Origin: Clostridiales bacterium
GTDB taxonomy: Bacteria > Bacillota > Clostridia > Lachnospirales > JAITVM01
Assembly: GCA_031285815.1 (NCBI GenBank)
Contig: JAITVM010000262.1
Span: 1-11,917, forward strand
Direction: 5' to 3'
DNA: 11,917 nt
The translations under genes were made by a program, and so were the position numbers. Each line of letters opens with the position of its first letter. Position 1 is the first letter of the stretch. Positions 7,825 to 11,917 of this stretch are shown one piece after another. A model generated the notes under the pieces. It did no database searches. It saw nothing but the letters and a program-made list of their open reading frames with translations, and was not told the DNA's origin.

Positions 7825-8885
7825 TTTACGGCCTCCTTGATTTTATCTGAAAGGCTGAGGAATAAATCTACTAAACTAGGGTCAAATTGTGTCCCGCGGT
7901 TTTCTGAGATTACCTTTATGGCTTCATCATGGGATAGGGCTTTTTTTTCCGGCATTTCGGTAATAAGGGTATCATAATTGTCAGCAATAGCCATTAGCCT
8001 GGCTTGTAACGGTATTTCTTCACTATTTAAATTATTTGCGGGGCGGCCGCCGGGCCGCTCATAATACTTCCTTGCCAGGAGCTTAGCATATTCTAAAAGG
8101 GCATGTTTTGGGATTTTCTCTTGCAAGCTTTCGATAAGTTTTTTACCGTATAGAGACTGTAGCTTGATTTCAATCAATTCTTCGTCGGAAATACGGGTTT
8201 GTTTCAAAATCACATCGTCGCGTAATTTTATTTTGCCTGTATCATGCAATGAAGCGGATTTTAAAAAAGCCTCGATATCCCATTTTGAAATTTCTGAAGA
8301 ATAAGGCCCGCTTTGTTTCATAGCATTAATTAAAATATCTAAATATTTCTGGATACGCTCAACATGGTGCCCGGCCTCTTCATCAAGGAATTCTATAACG
8401 TCTGACGCCCACATAAATAAAGCGTTTTGTAGGACGGTTATATCTTTCATCTGCTCATTTATCTGCCCTATAAGGTTGCCGTTAAATTCACGCAGTTCGT
8501 TTTTTTGTGCCTGCAGCATTAAATGCAGCTCGACCCTTTTAATTAATATTGGGCGCGAAAAAGGTTTAGTAATGTAATCCACAGCCCCTAATGAAAGGCC
8601 AATAAGCTCGTTTTCCACATCGTTTTTGCCCGTCAGGAATATTACCGGTATATCGGCGGTAGCAGCATTTGATTTCATTGCCTTTATAGCATCATACCCG
8701 TTCATTCCAGGCATATCTATATCAAGCAGGACTAAATCCGGCGTGAAATTTTTTAGTGACTGTATAAGTTTTTCGCCGGATGGGATAGTGATAACCGTAT
8801 ATTTTTCTTGTAGGACTGTTTTGCCGGTATTTAAGTTTACGGCATTATCATCTACCAAAAAGACACAAGCTTTTTGTATGCCCAT
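7821..8885 (-). CDS. Response regulator, REC plus degenerate HD-GYP
   Basis: A 354-residue protein from the ATG at 8885. Its receiver (about 4-125) has D12/D13, acceptor D55 in LLDIDMPGMNG, T85 and K107, all intact. A coiled linker (about 120-160) leads into an HD-GYP-type domain (about 160-345). The domain keeps H174 (GHHVERI), H214-D215 (LHDTGK), EEIPLQARL, AIADNYD and GTQFDP. Three sites are altered. The histidine of the 'MK.H...G' motif is Q243. The HHE triad is YYE (274-276). The usual 'DG.GYP' is shortened by two residues to PGGRP (278-282). Loss of several metal ligands argues against cyclic-di-GMP hydrolysis, so binding or scaffolding is more likely. It is the first gene of the signalling operon. 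An ATG at 8900 gives five extra residues but has no binding site. Confidence 0.88.
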   Translation of the reverse strand: MGIQKACVFLVDDNAVNLNTGKTVLQEKYTVITIPSGEKLIQSLKNFTPDLVLLDIDMPGMNGYDAIKAMKSNAATADIPVIFLTGKNDVENELIGLSLGAVDYITKPFSRPILIKRVELHLMLQAQKNELREFNGNLIGQINEQMKDITVLQNALFMWASDVIEFLDEEAGHHVERIQKYLDILINAMKQSGPYSSEISKWDIEAFLKSASLHDTGKIKLRDDVILKQTRISDEELIEIKLQSLYGKKLIESLQEKIPKHALLEYAKLLARKYYERPGGRPANNLNSEEIPLQARLMAIADNYDTLITEMPEKKALSHDEAIKVISENRGTQFDPSLVDLFLSLSDKIKEAVK

Positions 8886-8893
8886 TCTGTATG

Positions 8894-8898
8894 CCTCC
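8894..8898 (-). promoter_or_regulatory. Ribosome binding site deciding the REC/HD-GYP start
   Basis: GGAGG on the minus strand (8898-8894) stands 8 nt before the ATG at 8885. It begins directly after the AT of the alternative ATG at 8900, so it cannot serve that start. The sequence upstream of 8900 (AACCGCTAA) holds no Shine-Dalgarno match. The 8885 start is therefore preferred. Confidence 0.75.
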
Positions 8899-8924
8899 AT
8901 TTAGCGGTTATATAAACAGCCTTA

Positions 8925-9027
8925 GTATGCCCCAGATATCTAAACTCATATTCAAATTTTTATAAAATAGCGTTTTATTATCAAAAAAATTGGCACAATA
9001 ATATATATTAACTTATACTGGGCATAC
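8925..9027. repeat. Facing copies of CTGGG(G)CATAC between divergent genes
   Basis: The plus strand carries CTGGGCATAC at 9018-9027, and the minus strand carries CTGGGGCATAC at 8935-8925. The two form an imperfect inverted repeat differing by one G. Each copy points toward its own gene: the minus copy ends 39 bp before the ATG at 8885, the plus copy about 150 bp before the ATG at 9178. This could be a shared regulator site or two promoter-proximal elements. In a 290-bp AT-rich region two GC-containing 10-mers matching by chance is unlikely but not excluded. Confidence 0.4.
8990..9019 (+). promoter_or_regulatory. Candidate sigma-A promoter for the chemoreceptor gene
   Basis: TTGGCA (8990-8995, 5/6 match to the -35 box) is followed after 18 bp by TATACT (9014-9019, 5/6 match to the -10 box). 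Transcription would start near 9026, leaving an AT-rich leader of about 150 nt before the ATG at 9178. The region is AT-rich, so chance matches are common and the call is tentative. No comparable promoter stands out on the minus strand for the signalling operon. Confidence 0.4.
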
Positions 9028-9040
9028 AAATATATTTTTA

Positions 9041-9063
9041 ATAACTATCAAAAAAATAGTTAT
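9041..9063. repeat. 8-bp inverted repeat in the divergent region
   Basis: The perfect arms ATAACTAT (9041-9048) and ATAGTTAT (9056-9063) surround the 7-nt spacer CAAAAAA. No T-run follows on either strand at the usual distance, so it is not a terminator. A regulator site or a weak leader hairpin in the chemoreceptor transcript is possible. The arms are AT-rich and significance is modest. Confidence 0.4.
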
Positions 9064-9066
9064 ATG

Positions 9067-9108
9067 TCGATTAATAATAAATAAATAAGCAGATATAAAT
9101 CGATTAAT
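9067..9108 (+). repeat. Two direct TCGATTAAT repeats, 33 bp apart
   Basis: TCGATTAAT occurs at 9067-9075 and again at 9100-9108. The start-to-start distance of 33 bp is about three helical turns, so two bound proteins would sit on the same DNA face. The second copy lies within a self-complementary AATCGATT (9098-9105). Both resemble the -10 half of the motility sigma factor consensus (GCCGATAA): GTCGATTA matches 6 of 8 bases. Upstream TAAA-like boxes exist but are hard to judge in this AT-rich DNA. Confidence 0.35.
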
Positions 9109-9177
9109 TTCGAAAATTTATATTTATTGCTATAAACTGCAAAAGGGCTCAAAATTTAGCTGTGAAGGATGGGGCAG

Positions 9178-11685
9178 ATGTTAAAAAAAAGCATGAAGGG
9201 TAAAATTATTCTTCCAACAATTATTATCTTAATACTATTAGTCGTTTTGATGAGTGTATATTCCGCCATAAGGTTTTCCAGTTTTGCTGATACGCTTTTT
9301 GTTGATAGGATTTCAGCAATATCAGAAAGCATAAAGCATTATTTAGACGTCTGTAAAAAAAATACTAAAGCTGCGGCGGTGTCAACGGCCAACGACCCTG
9401 ATATTTCCAAGGCTATTAAGATGCGCGATAAGGATGAGGTATTGAGGCTTTTGGCCCCAACTATTGAATTATATGATATTAATTATTATACGGTAACGGA
9501 CTCAACGGGTACTGTGCTTTTAAGGACACATGAGCAAGACAATTTTGGGGACGTAGTTACAAACCAAAAAAATATTAGCGACGCAATCAATGGGAAAGTA
9601 TCCACTTATTATGAACAGGGGACGGCCATAAAAGTTTCCGCGCGGTCCGGGGCCCCTGTATATGATGAATCGGGGTCACTGGTAGGCGTTATTTCCGCCG
9701 GTGTGCGGCTTGATACGTTTGAAAGGCTTGATAGCCTTAAGCAATATTTTGGTGCAGATTTGTCAATGTTTTTTGATGGCGAAGCAATTGCAACTACAAT
9801 CCAAACAAATGGCGTGCGTGCGGAGGGCTTAACAATAGAACCTCTTGCATCCCAAACCGTTATGGAAAATAAACAAGAATATTTTGGCGAGGAAAATATC
9901 CTTGGCGAAGACTATAGCACATACTACCACCCTTTTATTAATGCCTCTGGTCAAGTTTTTGCGGTTTTGGTAGCGGGGAATTCAAACGCCGCTATGATTA
10001 CGGAGGTTAACTCGCTTGTTAGGGGGGCTATTGTTATTGGCCTTTCCGGCCTTGCGGCCGCGGTTATTGCGATGCTGATGGTTACGTCAGCCATATTAAG
10101 GCCAGTCAAGCGTTTAGTTAGCCTGGTATCAGATGTTTCACGTGGGGAGCTTAACAACAATAAATATTCCGAGGTGGAAAGCTCTGATGAAATAGGCGGG
10201 CTTACAAAGGATGTTTATAAACTTGTCGACGTTATTAAATCTATGATAAATGAACTAAGCCAGCTTAATAAAGAGATAGAAGTCAATGGGGATTTTGATT
10301 TCCGGATTGACAGCGGCAAGTATAGCGGCGCGTTTAATGAAATGATAAACGGTGTTAACGGCGTTTTGGATGGGCAATTAAGGGATACTAAAAGCATATT
10401 GTACGCGCTTTCTGAAATCGGTGACGGGAATTTTTATGTAAAAACCGAAAAGCTGCCGGGAAAAAAAATTGTCTTCTACCAAAGTGTAGAAGCTCTGGCA
10501 TCTAAATTAAAAGAAATACATTTGGACATAGAAAATTTGGCAAAGGGGGCGGCGGATGGAAATTTGGATGTTAAAGTGGACCCATCAAAATTTCAAGGCG
10601 GCTGGGCCCAATTGCTTGAAAGCTTGAATTTATTTGTTGACGCTGTAGCCCGCCCTCTTTCTGAGATAGAAATTTCGTTAGGTGAAATGAAGCAGGGGAA
10701 TTTTGAAAGCAAGATGAAGGGCAATTACAAAGGCGCGTTTGATTCTGTTAAACAGGCAGTTAATCTAACCGAAGATATTACACTATCTTATATAAAAGAG
10801 ATAACGCAAATTCTGGAGGCAATCTCGGAGGGCGATTTGACAGTATCAATAGCCCATGAATATATTGGCAGTTATTCTCCAATAAAAGAGGCGCTTATTA
10901 CTATTTTAAATTCGCTTAATAAATCCATGAACAAAATAGACGAGGCTTCTGAAAAAGTCCTCGGCGGCGCGGGGCAAATTAATTATAGCTCCATGCGCCT
11001 GGCTGACGGCTCTACAAACCAAGCCGCATCTATAGAAGAATTGACGGCTTCAATTGAAGCGATAAACCAAAAGACCAGGCTTAATTCTGAAAACGCAACA
11101 AATGCGGATAAGCTCGCCCGGCAGTCTACATTGCATGCCCAAAGCGGGAATGATGCAATGCAGTCTATGGTATCATCCATGGATAGCATAAAACAATCTT
11201 CGGAGCAAATATCAAAAATAACCAGGACAATTGAAGATATTGCGTTCCAAACGAATTTATTGGCTTTAAACGCAGCAGTAGAAGCGGCCCGTGCAGGCGA
11301 GCATGGCAAAGGCTTTTCTGTTGTGGCGGAAGAAGTGCGCAACCTTGCCCTTAAGAGCCAACAGTCTGCCCATGATATAACAAGCATAATTTCTGATTCC
11401 AATGAAAAAGTTAATGACGGGATGAATGCGGCAACAGAGGCGGCATCTTCCCTTGAGACTATTGTAGACGACGTGCAGCAGATTTCGGGTATTATCTCAG
11501 AAATTGCAAATATGTCTTATGAGCAGGCTGAATCGATATCTTACCTTAACACCGGCGCAAGCGAAATTTCAAAGGTTGTTATGGAAAACTCAGCCGCTAC
11601 CCAGGAATGCGCTTCAGCCTCTCAAGAGTTGAATTCGCAAGCGGATATGCTTAAACAGCTGGTAGCCTTTTTTAAACTTAAATAA
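9178..11685 (+). CDS. Methyl-accepting chemotaxis protein, Cache and multi-HAMP
   Basis: An 835-residue transmembrane chemoreceptor that should relay a ligand signal to CheA/CheW. TM1 spans about 9-28 and a Cache-like sensor about 29-275 ([20 protein letters not shown] at 158-177 is typical). TM2 spans about 281-305, followed by HAMP. Five more HAMP-like units follow, each opening with a G-(D/N)-(F/L) step: NGDFDF (370), DGNFYV (416), DGNLDV (460), QGNFES (506) and EGDLTV (551). The signalling hairpin holds the conserved [19 protein letters not shown] (690-708). A likely methylation helix contains [13 protein letters not shown] (617-629). The C-terminus ends FFKLK, with no NWETF-type CheR tether. 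The ATG at 9178 has AAGGA at 8 nt; the ATG at 9169 would overlap that site and is less likely. It is divergent from the signalling operon, suggesting a linked stimulus. Confidence 0.93.
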   Translation: MLKKSMKGKIILPTIIILILLVVLMSVYSAIRFSSFADTLFVDRISAISESIKHYLDVCKKNTKAAAVSTANDPDISKAIKMRDKDEVLRLLAPTIELYDINYYTVTDSTGTVLLRTHEQDNFGDVVTNQKNISDAINGKVSTYYEQGTAIKVSARSGAPVYDESGSLVGVISAGVRLDTFERLDSLKQYFGADLSMFFDGEAIATTIQTNGVRAEGLTIEPLASQTVMENKQEYFGEENILGEDYSTYYHPFINASGQVFAVLVAGNSNAAMITEVNSLVRGAIVIGLSGLAAAVIAMLMVTSAILRPVKRLVSLVSDVSRGELNNNKYSEVESSDEIGGLTKDVYKLVDVIKSMINELSQLNKEIEVNGDFDFRIDSGKYSGAFNEMINGVNGVLDGQLRDTKSILYALSEIGDGNFYVKTEKLPGKKIVFYQSVEALASKLKEIHLDIENLAKGAADGNLDVKVDPSKFQGGWAQLLESLNLFVDAVARPLSEIEISLGEMKQGNFESKMKGNYKGAFDSVKQAVNLTEDITLSYIKEITQILEAISEGDLTVSIAHEYIGSYSPIKEALITILNSLNKSMNKIDEASEKVLGGAGQINYSSMRLADGSTNQAASIEELTASIEAINQKTRLNSENATNADKLARQSTLHAQSGNDAMQSMVSSMDSIKQSSEQISKITRTIEDIAFQTNLLALNAAVEAARAGEHGKGFSVVAEEVRNLALKSQQSAHDITSIISDSNEKVNDGMNAATEAASSLETIVDDVQQISGIISEIANMSYEQAESISYLNTGASEISKVVMENSAATQECASASQELNSQADMLKQLVAFFKLK

Positions 11686-11689
11686 AAGA

Positions 11690-11917
11690 TCAAGCCGGGA
11701 TTACTTCATAGTGGCCACAGGGTATTTGCAAGAGCCCTGCGGCCATATCTAAAGCAGATACTTAAACTGTTATGGTTGGATTATCCGATTCACCGAAAAT
11801 ATTAAACTCAACCTCTACATCTGAGATAAAGATATTTCCCAGCGCCTAAGACGCATTTGCCGCCCTATATACGCGAATAGAGACATCGATATGATTGTAC
11901 TCTATGTCATCCGGGTC
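11690..11917 (-). pseudogene. Decayed 3' end of an unrecognised gene
   Basis: One minus-strand frame reads like protein from the right edge down to a TGA at 11692-11690, but it is broken by TAG (11848-11846) and TAA (11764-11762). The three blocks are 23, 27 and 23 codons long. They begin DPDDIEYNHIDV, ALGNIFISDVEVEF and VSALDMAAGLLQ, and the last ends GHYEVIPA. The other two minus-strand frames hit stops within the first few codons. Both stops are one C-to-T step from glutamine codons (CAG, CAA). The composition, alternating hydrophobic and acidic residues, suggests a beta-rich domain. I do not recognise the family. The gene ends 4 bp from the stop codon of the chemoreceptor gene, in convergent orientation. 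A functional short C-terminal variant or base-call error is possible. Confidence 0.55.
11712..11745. other. Strong hairpin after the chemoreceptor gene
   Basis: TGGCCACAGGG (11712-11722) pairs with CCCTGCGGCCA (11735-11745) around a 12-nt loop, with 10 of 11 positions paired and one A-C mismatch. It starts 26 nt after the stop codon of the chemoreceptor gene and lies inside the decayed minus-strand frame. No T-run follows on either strand, so it is not a standard intrinsic terminator. It may protect the 3' end of the mRNA or support factor-dependent termination. No other terminator for the chemoreceptor gene is visible before the window ends. Confidence 0.45.

Noticed and set aside
8990..9006. 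TTGGCAC as a sigma-54 (-24) element upstream of the chemoreceptor gene
   Set aside because: The GG half matches, but the required GC at -12 is absent (the position reads AT-rich sequence). The same bases fit a sigma-A -35 box with TATACT 18 bp downstream.
10983..11402. 139-codon minus-strand frame inside the chemoreceptor gene
   Set aside because: It is antisense to the conserved signalling hairpin, has no ribosome binding site and no recognisable motif; the plus-strand frame clearly explains the region.

Overview
The window looks like the chromosome of a low-to-moderate GC Gram-positive anaerobe of the Clostridia type. The grounds are the 23S rRNA 3' end, tRNAs without an encoded CCA, strong AGGAGG-type ribosome binding sites, a YtrA-like GntR/ABC operon, and a Cache/PAS hybrid kinase beside a Cache/multi-HAMP chemoreceptor. 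This placement is inference; I cannot name a genus.

Layout. (1) 1-448, plus strand: the 3' end of a 23S rRNA gene, then tRNA-Thr(TGT), tRNA-Tyr(GTA) and initiator tRNA-fMet(CAT), closed by a hairpin terminator that has T-runs on both strands. No 5S rRNA lies between the 23S and the tRNAs. (2) 428-538, minus strand: a short relic of an IS5-type transposase N-terminus, running into the terminator. (3) 620-2590, minus strand: a three-gene overlapping operon of GntR/YtrA-like repressor, ABC ATPase and ABC-2 permease. Its sigma-A-like promoter is overlapped by a perfect 12+12 bp palindrome, which suggests autorepression. (4) 2601-8885, minus strand: a signalling operon of three genes, closed by a terminator at 2601-2633. 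They are a REC protein with a degenerate HD-GYP domain, a 1394-residue Cache-HAMP-PAS-HisKA-HATPase-REC-HPt hybrid kinase, and a REC protein with an unrecognised helical N-terminus. (5) 8886-9177: an AT-rich divergent intergenic region with repeated motifs. (6) 9178-11685, plus strand: a chemoreceptor with a periplasmic Cache-like sensor and about six HAMP-like units. (7) 11690-11917, minus strand: the decayed 3' end of a gene with two in-frame stops, entering from the right edge.

How the genes work together. The hybrid kinase carries every phosphorelay site (H825, D1109, H1261), and its two partner proteins carry intact receiver domains. Neither partner has a DNA-binding domain, and the one enzyme-like output domain has lost most HD-GYP metal ligands. 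The output is therefore probably protein-protein. The divergent chemoreceptor makes a link to motility or chemotaxis an attractive but unproven guess. This relay with a receptor-like degenerate HD-GYP, together with the unknown N-terminal domain of the 280-residue REC protein, is the least ordinary part of the window.
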